From Pseudomonadota bacterium (lineage in GTDB: Bacteria; Pseudomonadota; Gammaproteobacteria; Burkholderiales; Burkholderiaceae_F), in NCBI GenBank assembly GCA_021842465.1, contig JAKBZN010000001.1:107865-171864 (forward strand): a stretch of 64,000 nucleotides of DNA. Direction: 5' to 3'. Below, in pieces: positions 17,183-26,715 of this stretch. A program made the translations under genes and the position numbers. Position 1 is the stretch's first letter. Each line of letters opens with the position of its first letter. Below the pieces are notes generated by a model. That model had not been told where the DNA came from. It saw nothing but the letters and a program-made list of their open reading frames with translations, and made no database searches.

Positions 17183-17896
17183 CTATCCGACGGCGGAACC
17201 CGCGGCGCCGCGGCGCCATACGCAACCGGCCTTGCCTTCCTTTTCGATCGAATCGAGGACCGCCTCATGCGCCGCGATTTCCCCGGCATCGGCCCGCCGA
17301 ACGATCAGGCGGTCGACGTCCACCGGCCCGAGATCGGCCTGCCGCGCCGCCGGCGCAAGGTCCATGACCAGACTGTCCTGGCCGCGGGTCATCGCCAGAT
17401 ATACATCGGCGAGCAGCGCCGCATCGACCAGGGCACCGTGCAGGGTGCGATGGCGGCTGGATATGCCATAGCGCTCGCACAGGGCGTCGAGGGAATTGCG
17501 CTTTCCCGGATGGGCCTCCCGCGCCATGCGCAGGGTGTCCGTGACTTTTTCGCAATGCTGCGCGAACGGAGGCCGGTTCAATCGCGCGAGTTCGGCATCG
17601 AGAAACGAGACGTCGAAGGGCGCGTTGTGGATCAGCACCTCCGCACCCCGCACGAAATCGAGCAGTTCATCGACGACCTCGGCAAACCGCGGCTTGTCCG
17701 CAAGGAACTCGCTGTCCAGTCCGTGGACGTTGCGCGCGCCGGCGTCGACCTCCCGGTCCGGGTTGACGTAGTGATGCACCTGCCGCTCCGGAATCACCTG
17801 GCGGCCGAAAATCTCGATCGCGCCGATTTCGATGATGCGATGACCGTCCTTCGCTTCCAGGCCGGTGGTTTCCGTGTCGAGCACGATTTGGCGCAT
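17183..17896 (-). CDS. dnaQ: DNA polymerase III epsilon subunit (3'-5' proofreading exonuclease)
   Basis: 237 residues. The DEDDh exonuclease motifs are visible: DTETTG at the N-terminus, HNAPFDVSFLD in the middle and HGALVDAALLADVY near residue 165. The C-terminal tail resembles the region that binds the alpha subunit. It proofreads replication as part of the core polymerase. The start lies 3 bp from the rnhA stop, so rnhA and dnaQ are probably co-transcribed. In E. coli the same two genes are adjacent but divergent. Confidence 0.95.
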   Translation of the reverse strand: MRQIVLDTETTGLEAKDGHRIIEIGAIEIFGRQVIPERQVHHYVNPDREVDAGARNVHGLDSEFLADKPRFAEVVDELLDFVRGAEVLIHNAPFDVSFLDAELARLNRPPFAQHCEKVTDTLRMAREAHPGKRNSLDALCERYGISSRHRTLHGALVDAALLADVYLAMTRGQDSLVMDLAPAARQADLGPVDVDRLIVRRADAGEIAAHEAVLDSIEKEGKAGCVWRRGAAGSAVG

Positions 17897-17899
17897 TTT

Positions 17900-18412
17900 C
17901 TAGCCCGCCCCGACCCGTCGCGCGGCCTCGACGCCGCGGTTCGCCAACGCATCGGCCCGCTCGTTGCCCGGGTCGCCGGCATGGCCGCGCACCCACTTCC
18001 ACGCGACGGTATGCCGCCGCACCTGGCGGTCCAATGCCTGCCACAACTCCAGGTTCTTCACCGGCTTGCCGTCCGCCGTGCGCCAGCCGCGCCGCTCCCA
18101 CTGCCGCATCCACTCGGTGATCCCGTTCTTGACGTACTGCGAGTCGGTGTGAACCGTTACGCGGCACGAGCGCTTGAGCGCCGCCAGCGCCTCGATCACG
18201 GCGGTGAGTTCCATGCGATTGTTGGTGGTCGGATCCTCACCGCCGAACAATTCCCGCTCATGGGCGCCGCTGCGCAGCAGCGCCCCCCACCCGCCGGGGC
18301 CCGGATTGCCCTTGCAAGCGCCGTCGGTCCATACGTCGACGACAGACGGCGTGTCGACCGCAGCGGCGCCAATGGGCGTCGCTGCGGACTTGGGGTTCCT
18401 TTCCGAATCCAT
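17900..18412 (-). CDS. rnhA: Ribonuclease HI
   Basis: 170 residues from the ATG at 18412, chosen because GGAGGTG lies 9 bases upstream. An in-frame TTG at 18430 would contain that site. The active-site residues are visible: Asp in [16 protein letters not shown], Glu in [13 protein letters not shown], Asp in VHTDSQYV, and His/Asp in [14 protein letters not shown]. It degrades the RNA strand of RNA-DNA hybrids. An N-terminal extension of about 25 residues precedes the fold. It sits between a methyltransferase gene and dnaQ. Confidence 0.95.
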   Translation of the reverse strand: MDSERNPKSAATPIGAAAVDTPSVVDVWTDGACKGNPGPGGWGALLRSGAHERELFGGEDPTTNNRMELTAVIEALAALKRSCRVTVHTDSQYVKNGITEWMRQWERRGWRTADGKPVKNLELWQALDRQVRRHTVAWKWVRGHAGDPGNERADALANRGVEAARRVGAG

Positions 18413-18435
18413 CAAACGATCCACCTCCAATGCAT

Positions 18436-19290
18436 TTAGCCATTTGCCGCGGCCGCCGGGGCGACCGCGCGCGCGTCATCGGCCGCCTCCGGGCCGCGAC
18501 ACTGCGTCGCGACCGGAATCCGAGCCGGCGCACACTGCGCCACCGGCGCCAGGGCCGGGCTCAAATCCAGTTCCTCGCGCCGCTTCCGCACCAGGCCGAC
18601 CAAGCGCATGCCGTGAACCCGCTTGACTGCGGCCAGCGCATACACGCTGCCCAGCACCGGCCACCATCGATCGCCGGCCTTCTCCATGAAAGCCCAACGC
18701 CCGATCCATCGTTCCGTGCGCGCCCACGGCAGGTAGCAGCCGAACCGCCCTCGTTGGACCTCGAACGAAAGCAGCTTGAGCCAGTCCTTTATGCGGCGCA
18801 ACGAAATCAACTGGCCTCCGGGGGGCAGGAACGGACAGACTCCGACCCGCCGCATCGCATGATGCAGGCCCCACAGACTGGCGGGGTTGAAACCGGTCAG
18901 CACCACCTGCCCCTCCGGCAGCAACACCCGGTCGACCTCCCGCAGCACCCGATGCGGCTCTTCCGCGAACTCCAGGACGTGGGGCAGCACCACCAGGTCG
19001 ACCGACTGCGACGCGAACGGCAGTTCGTCGAATCGGCTGACCACGGTGCGCATGCCGCCGGGAACGCCGGAACATCCCGCCGGCCACTCCGCCGATTCGA
19101 CCACCGCACAGCGGAACGGCATCCGGTTTTCCCGCAACCCCGCCAGACCCGGGGTCCCCAACTGCAGCGCATAAAAACCGAAGATGTCCGCCACCGTCTC
19201 GTCGAGAACGCGCTGCTCCCACGCCAGGACGTACCGACCGGGCGGTGAGTCCAGGAAGTCGGGAAACGATTCGACCGGCGCGGGGGGCAT
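18436..19290 (-). CDS. SAM-dependent methyltransferase (YafS-like)
   Basis: 284 residues from ATG 19290. A GTG six bases upstream is possible, and neither has a clear ribosome site. Class I methyltransferase features include [13 protein letters not shown] (motif after strand 4) and a [17 protein letters not shown] post-motif. The glycine-rich motif I is weak. The C-terminal 40 residues are Ala/Pro-rich. In E. coli, yafS is next to rnhA-dnaQ, and the same neighbours occur here. The substrate is unknown. Confidence 0.8.
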   Translation of the reverse strand: MPPAPVESFPDFLDSPPGRYVLAWEQRVLDETVADIFGFYALQLGTPGLAGLRENRMPFRCAVVESAEWPAGCSGVPGGMRTVVSRFDELPFASQSVDLVVLPHVLEFAEEPHRVLREVDRVLLPEGQVVLTGFNPASLWGLHHAMRRVGVCPFLPPGGQLISLRRIKDWLKLLSFEVQRGRFGCYLPWARTERWIGRWAFMEKAGDRWWPVLGSVYALAAVKRVHGMRLVGLVRKRREELDLSPALAPVAQCAPARIPVATQCRGPEAADDARAVAPAAAANG

Positions 19291-19505
19291 GGACACGGCT
19301 TGTTGGTGATGCGGCGAGGCTCGGGACCGCGACAGGATATAGCAACCCCGCGGCAACCCACCCCGGCGATCGCCCGGACCACCGCCGACCACGGCCGATC
19401 CCCCGGTTTTCCGGCGAATGCAAACGGATGGGGTGGTTTCGCGCGAGGGGGTGCTGGGGTACACTTGCGCCCGCGCAAAAAAATGTATGGGTGGGGGAGC
19501 ATCTG

Positions 19506-21230
19506 GTGAAGTGTCCCGTCCGGGTTCGGTTCCTGGTGTGTGCGGTTGCGGCTGGTTTGGGCCTGCAATCGGCTTGGGCGGCCGACATGCCGTCGGCCCA
19601 GGGAGCCGACACCAGCTATGTCCGCCCTGTCCCGCTGTTCGATACGCCGGCACAGACGTTTGCCGTCGTTCCCGCCGCCTGGATGGAAGTGGCGCCGGTT
19701 CGAACCAGCCCTAGCAGCCCCCCCGAAGCGCGCGTGCTGCGCAGCGTTTCCGAAGCCATCGCCACGATTCAACCTCCCGCGCTACCGCTGGCGCCACCGC
19801 CACCGCCCGTAGCGGTGGCCTCGGTTCCGGGCAGTCCGCCCCCCAGCGCCGCCCCGGGAGCCGCCGCCGAACCGGTCCCAACCATGGCGGTGATGCAGGC
19901 CGACAACGACGACCTGTGGGCGCGCATTCGCCGCGGCTTCAAGATGCCGGACCTCGACACCTGGCGCGCGCAGCAAACCACCCGCTGGTATGCGGACAAG
20001 CCCCAATACATCGAGCGGATCTCGACCCGGGCGAGCATGTACCTGTACCACATCGTGGCGGAAGTCGAGAAGCGTGGCATGCCCACCGAGATCGCCCTGC
20101 TGCCGTTCATCGAGAGCGGGATGCAGCCCAACGCGGTTTCCATCGCCAAGGCGGCCGGCCTGTGGCAGTTCATTCCCTCGACGGGAACGAAATATGCGCT
20201 GGAACAGAACGTGTGGAAGGACGAACGCTTCGGCGTGATCGAATCCACCCGGGCCGCGCTCGACTACCTGCAGAAACTCTACGGTGAATTCGGCGACTGG
20301 CAACTGGCGCTCGCTGCCTATAACTACGGCGAGCTCGGAGTCGAGCGGGCGATCGCCAACGCGCGCCGGCATCACCGCTCGACGGCATATAAAGATCTTC
20401 GTCTACCGCACGAAACGCAATTCTACGTCCCAAAACTGCAGGCAATCAAGAACATCATCGCCGATCCGCAGCGCTACGGCATCACCCTGCCGGAGATTCC
20501 CGATCGGCCGTACTTCGTTTCCGAGGACATTCCCGCCGACATGGATGTGGCCACGGCGGCGCGGCTTGCGGAAATCCCCATTGACGAATTCCAGGCGCTG
20601 AACCCGGCATTCAATCGCCCGCTGATCATCGGCGCCTCGTCTCCCACGATCCTGCTTCCCGCCGACCACGCGGAAACCTTCGAAACGAATCTGGTCGCCG
20701 TCGAAGCCACCGGGCAGCCGATGGCCAGCTGGACGGCGCACGTCATGCGGCGCGGAGAGACGCTGGATATCCTGGCGCGGAAGGCCAACCTGTCGATCAA
20801 CGAACTGCGCCGGGTCAACCGGATTCCCTGGCGCTACCGTCCCGCCGCCGGATCGGTGATCCTGGTTCCGCGAGGCGAGGCCGTCACCAACGACATTTCC
20901 CCGAAGCTGGTCGATGCGTCGTTTTCCCTCGTTCCGGTGGTGCCCCAGATGCGGCGCATCTCCTATCGCGTCCATCATGGCGACACGCTGAGTTCGATCG
21001 CGCATCACTGGCACGTCCGGACCCACGACATCATGGCGTGGAACCGTCTGCATTCCAGCCGCCTGCGCATCGGGCAACGGCTGGCGCTGAACGTGTGGAA
21101 CGGAGGGAATCCGCACCCGCACGTGCGGCACTCGCGGCATCACTCGCTTCACCACTATTCCCACCACCATCACCGCCGTCACCGGCGGGCTCGTCATCCA
21201 TGCCGTTCCTGTCTGGCAAGCGCATCCTGA
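19506..21230 (+). CDS. mltD: Membrane-bound lytic murein transglycosylase D with two LysM domains
   Basis: 574 residues from the GTG at 19506, which has GGGAG six bases upstream and begins a clear Sec signal peptide ([19 protein letters not shown]). No lipobox Cys is seen. The SLT domain is about residues 180-300, with the catalytic Glu in [13 protein letters not shown] and [10 protein letters not shown] and AYNYG motifs. Two LysM domains follow ([16 protein letters not shown] and [16 protein letters not shown]). It cleaves peptidoglycan glycan strands. The last 40 residues are strongly His/Arg-rich, and the frame overlaps fabI by 31 bp. Confidence 0.93.
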   Translation: MKCPVRVRFLVCAVAAGLGLQSAWAADMPSAQGADTSYVRPVPLFDTPAQTFAVVPAAWMEVAPVRTSPSSPPEARVLRSVSEAIATIQPPALPLAPPPPPVAVASVPGSPPPSAAPGAAAEPVPTMAVMQADNDDLWARIRRGFKMPDLDTWRAQQTTRWYADKPQYIERISTRASMYLYHIVAEVEKRGMPTEIALLPFIESGMQPNAVSIAKAAGLWQFIPSTGTKYALEQNVWKDERFGVIESTRAALDYLQKLYGEFGDWQLALAAYNYGELGVERAIANARRHHRSTAYKDLRLPHETQFYVPKLQAIKNIIADPQRYGITLPEIPDRPYFVSEDIPADMDVATAARLAEIPIDEFQALNPAFNRPLIIGASSPTILLPADHAETFETNLVAVEATGQPMASWTAHVMRRGETLDILARKANLSINELRRVNRIPWRYRPAAGSVILVPRGEAVTNDISPKLVDASFSLVPVVPQMRRISYRVHHGDTLSSIAHHWHVRTHDIMAWNRLHSSRLRIGQRLALNVWNGGNPHPHVRHSRHHSLHHYSHHHHRRHRRARHPCRSCLASAS

Positions 21231-21991
21231 TCACCGGGGTTCTCTCGAACCGCTCCATCGCGTATGGCATCGCGCGAGCCTGCCGCAGGGAGGGCGCGGA
21301 GTTGGCGTTCACCTACGTCGGCGACCGGTTCCGCGACCGCGTCACCGAAATCGCCCGCGAATTCGACTCCGCCCTGGTATTCCCCTGCGACGTCGCGGAT
21401 GACGCCCAGATCGCCGACCTGTTCGCCGGCTTGGGCAAGTCCTGGGACGGCCTCGACGGCCTGGTGCATTCGATCGGCTTCGCACCGCGCGAGGCGATCG
21501 CGGGCGATTTCCTCGAAGGACTCTCCCGCGAGGCCTTCCGGGTTGCGCACGACATCTCGGCCTACAGCTTCCCCGCGCTGGCCAAGGCGGCGCTGCCGAT
21601 GATGGACGGGCGCAACGGCTCCTTGCTCACCCTCACGTACCTGGGGGCGGAGCGCGTCGTGCCGAACTACAACACGATGGGCCTCGCCAAGGCCTCGCTC
21701 GAAGCGTCCGTGCGGTATCTGGCGGCCAACCTGGGGCCGAAGGGAATCCGCGCCAACGGCATTTCCGCCGGGCCGATCCGAACCCTCGCCGCCGCCGGCA
21801 TCAAGGACTTCGGCAAGATTCTGGATTTCGTCGAGCAGACCGCCCCATTGCGCCGCAACGTCACGATTGACGACGTGGGAAACGTCGCGGCATTCCTGCT
21901 GTCGGACCTCGCGGCCGGCGTTACGGGCGAGATCACCTACGTCGACGCCGGCTTCAACCGGGTCGTGGCAGGGATGTCCGGCGTCGCCTGA
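21200..21991 (+). CDS. fabI: Enoyl-[acyl-carrier-protein] reductase (NADH), FabI
   Basis: 263 residues. The FabI nucleotide-binding start is [18 protein letters not shown], and the active-site Tyr and Lys are in [20 protein letters not shown] near the C-terminus is typical. It reduces trans-2-enoyl-ACP in the last step of each fatty-acid elongation cycle. The ATG lies inside the 3' end of mltD, so translation may be coupled. This is the classical triclosan-sensitive type; no resistance substitution was assessed. Confidence 0.96.
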   Translation: MPFLSGKRILITGVLSNRSIAYGIARACRREGAELAFTYVGDRFRDRVTEIAREFDSALVFPCDVADDAQIADLFAGLGKSWDGLDGLVHSIGFAPREAIAGDFLEGLSREAFRVAHDISAYSFPALAKAALPMMDGRNGSLLTLTYLGAERVVPNYNTMGLAKASLEASVRYLAANLGPKGIRANGISAGPIRTLAAAGIKDFGKILDFVEQTAPLRRNVTIDDVGNVAAFLLSDLAAGVTGEITYVDAGFNRVVAGMSGVA

Positions 21992-22037
21992 GCGCGGGGC
22001 GTTCGGGAGCGATGTGCCGCAGGCCTCGCTCCCCGCG

Positions 22038-22925
22038 CTATAACTGGTCGATCAGGCGCGCCGCCTGCGTGACGTACGATCCGCCGAACAGGTTGGCGTG
22101 ATTGAGGACATGATAGAGGCGGTAGAGCGCATCGCGCTCTTGCCAGCCGGGCGCCGGCGCATGGCGAACCTCATATGCCCGGTAGAACTCCGCCGGGATT
22201 CCTCCGAAGAGCCGCGTCATCGCCAAGTCCGCTTCGGCGTCGCCGACATATACCGCCGGATCGAAGATCACCGGCGCCCCCTGGGCATCGAACCCCATGT
22301 TTCCCGACCAGAGATCGCCGTGCAGCAGCGAAGGGTGCGGCGCATGCCCGGACAGCAGCCGGTCGGATGCGGCAAGCGCCGGACTTTCGCGCGATGCGAG
22401 CAGATCCAGGCCGGCTTCGCGGGCCATGCGGAATTGCGGACGCAGACGGCGCTCGCGCCAGAACTCCCGCCAGTCGTCGCTCCAGCCGTTGCGCTGCGGG
22501 CTCGCCCCCAGGTAGTTGTCGTGTTCCCACCCGAATCGCGCGACCGCCGGCGGCGCCGCGTGCAGCATTGCCAGGCCCGCCCCGGCCGCGCGCCAGTCGC
22601 CGTCATCGTGCAGATCGATCCAGTCCAGGACGAGAAACGCGCCCATCAGATCGCCGGACCGGCCATCGTGCAACGGCCCCATCGCCAGGACGCGCGGGGT
22701 CCGCAAGGTACAGGTGGCTGCAATCGCGTGCAGGCCGTCGGCCTCGGCCCGCAGAACCGACACCGAAGGTGCGAGCTTGACGAAGCAACGGGCGCCGTCG
22801 CAATCCACCGCGAAGCGCTCGACGCCATGCGCGCCGCCCAAACTGCGCCGGACATGGACGCGGCGCCCCCCCAGCGATGCTTCGAGCGCATGCAGTCGCG
22901 GATTCTGTTTCCAATCCCAGCGCAT
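22038..22925 (-). CDS. Fructosamine kinase family protein (ketosamine 3-kinase-like)
   Basis: 295 residues, a typical length. The aminoglycoside phosphotransferase-like fold shows the family motifs FVKLAP (ATP-binding Lys), the catalytic loop [13 protein letters not shown], and the metal-binding [15 protein letters not shown]. Relatives phosphorylate ketosamines on glycated proteins or free amino acids, leading to deglycation. It is divergent from thyA with 62 bp between starts. No sugar gene is nearby, so the physiological substrate cannot be inferred. Confidence 0.9.
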   Translation of the reverse strand: MRWDWKQNPRLHALEASLGGRRVHVRRSLGGAHGVERFAVDCDGARCFVKLAPSVSVLRAEADGLHAIAATCTLRTPRVLAMGPLHDGRSGDLMGAFLVLDWIDLHDDGDWRAAGAGLAMLHAAPPAVARFGWEHDNYLGASPQRNGWSDDWREFWRERRLRPQFRMAREAGLDLLASRESPALAASDRLLSGHAPHPSLLHGDLWSGNMGFDAQGAPVIFDPAVYVGDAEADLAMTRLFGGIPAEFYRAYEVRHAPAPGWQERDALYRLYHVLNHANLFGGSYVTQAARLIDQL

Positions 22926-22987
22926 ACGACAGCCCTCTATCCGGCACAGGCACCGTTATACTGCATCGAACGATCCGGGAACCCCGC

Positions 22988-23782
22988 ATGCATCAATACG
23001 AGGACTTCATGCGCCATGTCCTGGAACATGGCGCCGACAAAAGCGACCGCACCGGCACCGGCACCCGCTCGGTATTCGGGTACCAGATGCGCTTCGACCT
23101 CGGCGCCGGATTTCCGCTGATCACGACGAAGAAGCTCCATCTCCGTTCGATCATCCACGAGCTGCTGTGGTTCCTGCAGGGGTCAAGCAACATCGCGTAC
23201 CTGCGGGAAAACGGGGTCACCATCTGGGACGAGTGGGCCGACGAATCCGGCGAACTGGGTCCCGTTTACGGAGTGCAATGGCGATCCTGGCCCGCTCCGG
23301 ACGGCACGCACATCGATCAGATCGCGCAGGTCGTCGACCAGATCCGGACCAACCCGGACTCGCGGCGGCTGATCGTGTCGGCCTGGAACGTTGCGGAAAT
23401 CCCCCGGATGCGCCTGCCGCCGTGCCATGTGATGTTCCAGTTCTATGTCGCCCAGGGCAGGCTGAGCTGCCAGCTCTACCAGCGCAGCTGCGACATCTTC
23501 CTGGGGGTACCCTTCAACATCGCCAGCTATGCCCTGCTGACCCACATGGTGGCGCAGCAATGCGATCTGCTGCCCGGCGATTTCGTCTGGACCGGCGGTG
23601 ACTGCCATATCTACCGCAACCACTTCGAGCAGGCCCGGGAACAATTGCGTCGGACGCCGTTTCCCTACCCGCGCCTGGCGATCCACCGCCGGCCGGATTC
23701 GATTTTCGGGTACCGGTTCGAAGACTTCGAAATCGTTGATTACCAAGCGCATCCGCACATCAAGGCGCCGGTCGCGGTATGA
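22988..23782 (+). CDS. thyA: Thymidylate synthase
   Basis: 264 residues, identical in length to E. coli ThyA. The nucleophile Cys falls at residue 146 ([11 protein letters not shown]), the same number as in E. coli. [17 protein letters not shown] and the C-terminal [10 protein letters not shown] are conserved. It converts dUMP and methylenetetrahydrofolate to dTMP and dihydrofolate. A TATACT -10 candidate lies at 22957-22962. The stop overlaps the folA start (ATGA), so ThyA and the enzyme that recycles its folate product are coupled. Confidence 0.97.
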   Translation: MHQYEDFMRHVLEHGADKSDRTGTGTRSVFGYQMRFDLGAGFPLITTKKLHLRSIIHELLWFLQGSSNIAYLRENGVTIWDEWADESGELGPVYGVQWRSWPAPDGTHIDQIAQVVDQIRTNPDSRRLIVSAWNVAEIPRMRLPPCHVMFQFYVAQGRLSCQLYQRSCDIFLGVPFNIASYALLTHMVAQQCDLLPGDFVWTGGDCHIYRNHFEQAREQLRRTPFPYPRLAIHRRPDSIFGYRFEDFEIVDYQAHPHIKAPVAV

Positions 23783-24297
23783 CGCGCGTCATCCTGATCG
23801 CCGCCCGGGCGCGCAACGGCGTCATCGGAAATCAAGGCGCGCTGCCTTGGCGCCTGCCTGAGGACTTGGCGCATTTCAAGCGGACCACCCTCGGCCATTG
23901 CATCGTCATGGGGCGCAAGACCTGGGATTCGCTGGGCCGTCCGCTGCCCGGCCGGCGCAACGTCGTCATCACCCGCGATGCCCGCTGGCAGGCGCCCGGA
24001 GCGGAGCGCGCCGCCGACCTGGATGGCGCGCTGGCACACTGTCCGCCCGAACAAGACGTCTTCATCATCGGCGGAGGCGAAATCTATGCCCAGGCGCTGG
24101 CGCGCGGATGCGTCGACTCGATCCTGCTGACGGAGATCGACGCCGACTTTGAAGGCGACACCCTTTTCCCGACCCTCGACCCGACCCGCTGGCGCGAGAC
24201 GGCCCGTGCGCACGTCCCGCCCGAAGGAGCGCGTCGATTCGGGTTCGACTTCGTCACCTACGAAGCCATCGCAGCGGCACCCGCCATCCTGCGCTAG
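23779..24297 (+). CDS. folA: Dihydrofolate reductase
   Basis: 172 residues. It shows the Met20-loop region [19 protein letters not shown] with the catalytic acidic residue, [10 protein letters not shown] for NADPH binding, and the later IIGGGEIY motif. It reduces dihydrofolate to tetrahydrofolate with NADPH. The ATG overlaps the thyA stop by four bases (ATGA), consistent with translational coupling. The C-terminus is slightly longer than that of E. coli FolA (159 residues). Confidence 0.96.
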   Translation: MTRVILIAARARNGVIGNQGALPWRLPEDLAHFKRTTLGHCIVMGRKTWDSLGRPLPGRRNVVITRDARWQAPGAERAADLDGALAHCPPEQDVFIIGGGEIYAQALARGCVDSILLTEIDADFEGDTLFPTLDPTRWRETARAHVPPEGARRFGFDFVTYEAIAAAPAILR

Positions 24298-24329
24298 CCG
24301 CGCCGCACTGCAATCTGGAGGAATGCAAC

Positions 24330-24935
24330 GTGTCCGAAGACCACTTTCACGTTCACGGCGCCCACGACCACGCCATCGAGCATGCCGCGGGGCATGCCGC
24401 GGGGCATGCCGCAGGACACGGCAGCAGCGACCCGCTCGCCAACCGCATCGCCGTCGCATCCGCCGTGCTCGCGACCCTGGGCGCCCTGATGACCCTCGCC
24501 AGCGGCGACACGCAGGCCGATGCGCAGCTCTACAAGAACACCGCGTCGATCATGAAGACGCGCGCCAATGATCAGTGGAACTACTACCAGGCAAAAGGCC
24601 TGAAGGCCAACCTTGCGCAGGTCGGCTCGGCGCTGGTGGTCAAGCCCGAGGAAATCGACCACTTCCGCAAGGAGGTGGCACGCTACAAGAAACAGCAGCT
24701 CGCCATCAAGAATCGGGCGGACCAACTGGAGAAGCAGGTCGAGGTATGGGACGCCCGCAGCGAGGAGCAGATCCACCTCCACCATCGCTGGGCCGCGGGC
24801 GCGACCGCGATGCAGATCGCGATCGCGCTGTCCGCGATCACGCTGCTTGCCCGCAGCACCTGGCTGCTCTGGTGCGTCGGCCTCGTCGCGGCGGCCGGGC
24901 TCGGGTTCGGAGGCATGGCGCTGGCGGGGATATGA
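24330..24935 (+). CDS. DUF4337-family membrane protein with a His-rich N-terminus
   Basis: 201 residues from a GTG with GGAGG eight bases upstream. The first 30 residues are His-rich and include a tandem HAAG repeat. One hydrophobic stretch follows (about 35-60), then a long coiled-coil segment (RKEVARYKKQQLAIKNRADQ), then two C-terminal membrane helices. This matches the DUF4337 layout, for which no function is established. The His-rich start could bind metal, but that is speculation. Its stop overlaps the ackA start (ATGA). Confidence 0.8.
   Translation: MSEDHFHVHGAHDHAIEHAAGHAAGHAAGHGSSDPLANRIAVASAVLATLGALMTLASGDTQADAQLYKNTASIMKTRANDQWNYYQAKGLKANLAQVGSALVVKPEEIDHFRKEVARYKKQQLAIKNRADQLEKQVEVWDARSEEQIHLHHRWAAGATAMQIAIALSAITLLARSTWLLWCVGLVAAAGLGFGGMALAGI
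24381..24416 (+). repeat. Three tandem 12-bp repeats encoding HAAG
   Basis: The unit CATGCCGCGGGG occurs twice exactly and a third time with changes in the last bases. In frame it encodes HAAG-HAAG-HAAG in the N-terminus of the DUF4337 protein. Slippage could change the copy number without a frameshift. Confidence 0.85.
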
Positions 24936-26131
24936 CCGGCCCGATCGCCGTCCTGAATGGCGGTTCGTCGAGCATCAAATTTTCGCTCTACGCGGAAGCC
25001 GGCCGGGCCGACGGCACCGCGCCGCTGGAAATCCTCGCCGAGGGCGCGATCGAGGAACTCGACCGCGCACCGGTTTTCTCCGCGCGGGACCGCCAAGGCA
25101 TCGTCCTGGCATCGCACCGATGGGATGGCGTACCCCGGCCCTCGCACGAAGCGCTGCTCCGCCACCTCATCGGATGGATCGAATCCCATCCTGGCGCAGG
25201 CACGCTGCAGGCGGTCGGTCATCGCGTCGTGTTCGGCGGATCGATCGCCGAAGCGGCGCTGCGCATCGACGCCGCCACGCTGGCGCGGCTCGACGCCCTG
25301 GTGCCGATGATGCCCTTGCACCTGCCGCAAAATCTCGCGCCGATTCGCGCCCTCGCGAGCACCCACCCCGCCCTGCCGCAGGTTGCCTGCTTCGACACCG
25401 CGTTCCACGCGAGCGTGCCGCGCCGGGACCGTCTCTACGCCCTGCCGCGCGCCCTCGCCGACGCGGGCCTGATCCGATACGGCTTTCATGGTCTGTCCTA
25501 CGAATCGATCGCGCAGCGACTCCCCGCGATCGACCCGCGCGCCGCCGCCGGTCGCACGATCGTCGCCCATCTGGGGAACGGCGCGAGCTGCTGCGCGCTC
25601 GCCGGCGGCCGCAGCGTGGGCACGACGATGGGGTTCAGCGTGCTGGACGGTCTGGTGATGGGGACGCGCCCCGGCTGGCTCGATCCCGGGATCCTGTTAT
25701 ACCTGTTGCGCCAGCCCGGCTGGGACATCGCGCGCGTCGAGCGTCTGCTGTACCACGAGTCGGGATTGCTGGGCGTGTCCGGCATCAGCAGCGACATGCG
25801 CGACCTGCTCGGCCGCGCGGAACCGGCCGCGCGCGAAGCGGTCGATCTTTTCTGCCGCCGGGCCGTCGCCGCGATCGGCGGCCTGGTCGCTTCCCTGGGC
25901 GGACTCGATGCCTTGGTGTTCACGGGCGGCATCGGCGAGCATGCCGACCCCGTACGCCGCGAAATCTGCACCACGCTGCAATGGCTGGGGGTGGACCTTG
26001 ACGAGGAGGCGAACCGGCGCGGCGGCCCGCGGCTGCACCGCGATGCCAGCCCGGTCCACATCTGGGTGTTTCCTTGCGACGAGGATCGCGTCATCGCGCA
26101 ACATGCGCTCCGGATCCTGCGGACGCACTGA
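24932..26131 (+). CDS. ackA: Acetate kinase
   Basis: 399 residues. It has the first signature LNGGSSSIKFSLY, the catalytic Asp/Arg region (CFDTAFHASVP and GHRVVFGG), HLGNGASCCALAGG, and FTGGIGEHADPVRR near the C-terminus. It interconverts acetate plus ATP with acetyl phosphate. No phosphotransacetylase gene is adjacent. The ATG overlaps the stop of the DUF4337 gene by four bases. Acetyl phosphate is also a non-enzymatic protein acetyl donor, a possible but indirect link to the acetyltransferase at 7.3 kb. Confidence 0.95.
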   Translation: MTGPIAVLNGGSSSIKFSLYAEAGRADGTAPLEILAEGAIEELDRAPVFSARDRQGIVLASHRWDGVPRPSHEALLRHLIGWIESHPGAGTLQAVGHRVVFGGSIAEAALRIDAATLARLDALVPMMPLHLPQNLAPIRALASTHPALPQVACFDTAFHASVPRRDRLYALPRALADAGLIRYGFHGLSYESIAQRLPAIDPRAAAGRTIVAHLGNGASCCALAGGRSVGTTMGFSVLDGLVMGTRPGWLDPGILLYLLRQPGWDIARVERLLYHESGLLGVSGISSDMRDLLGRAEPAAREAVDLFCRRAVAAIGGLVASLGGLDALVFTGGIGEHADPVRREICTTLQWLGVDLDEEANRRGGPRLHRDASPVHIWVFPCDEDRVIAQHALRILRTH

Positions 26132-26237
26132 CGCAACCGGCCGGCATACCGGAATTGCGAAACGCCATTGGCGAACTGCGACCATCCGATTTATCGTTGG
26201 CGCTGTTCCCATCGCCGACCGCCTGCAAGGATCCGCC

Positions 26238-26687
26238 ATGCTCGACCCGCTCCATGCCGTTTCCGTCGAACCGGAAGCCCTCGTTCCCAATCCCCCCGGA
26301 ACCCACGGCGTCGTGACGCCCGCGCAAGCGTGGGCGCTGGTATCGCACAAGAAGGCGGTCCTGGTCGACGTGCGCACCGCCGAGGAGCGCAAATTCGTCG
26401 GCATCGTCCCTCGAAGCATCCATATTCCGTGGGCGCTCGGCATGGCGCTGACGCGGAATCCCCATTTCGTGCGCGATCTGGAGGCTCGGGTGGCGAAGAC
26501 CGACACCGTGCTGCTGCTCTGCCGCAGCGGCAAGCGCTCCGCCCTCGCGGCGGAGGAGGCGACCAAGGCCGGGTTCACCCAGGTTTACAACGTGCTCGAA
26601 GGATTCGAAGGGGACCTCGACGACGAATCCCATCGCGGAACCCTCGAAGGATGGCGGTTCCGCGGATTGCCGTGGGTGCAGGAATAG
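26238..26687 (+). CDS. Rhodanese-like sulfurtransferase domain protein
   Basis: 149 residues, a single rhodanese domain. The active-site loop is LLCRSGKRSA with the catalytic Cys, and VDVRTAEE is the conserved N-terminal motif. AAGG lies seven bases upstream of the ATG. It may carry persulfide sulfur in the cytoplasm, as no signal peptide is seen. It lies 106 bp downstream of ackA and converges on ettA with a 28-bp gap. The acceptor is unknown. Confidence 0.88.
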   Translation: MLDPLHAVSVEPEALVPNPPGTHGVVTPAQAWALVSHKKAVLVDVRTAEERKFVGIVPRSIHIPWALGMALTRNPHFVRDLEARVAKTDTVLLLCRSGKRSALAAEEATKAGFTQVYNVLEGFEGDLDDESHRGTLEGWRFRGLPWVQE

Positions 26688-26715
26688 CCGCGCCGGGGAT
26701 CGTGCCGTCCTGGCC

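Noticed and set aside
19245..19505. An N-terminal extension of mltD starting near 19245
   Set aside because: It is antisense to the methyltransferase start, would bury the signal peptide, and the GTG at 19506 has a well-placed ribosome site.
24381..24416. CRISPR-like or regulatory repeat array
   Set aside because: The 12-bp units are contiguous without spacers and lie in frame inside a coding sequence.
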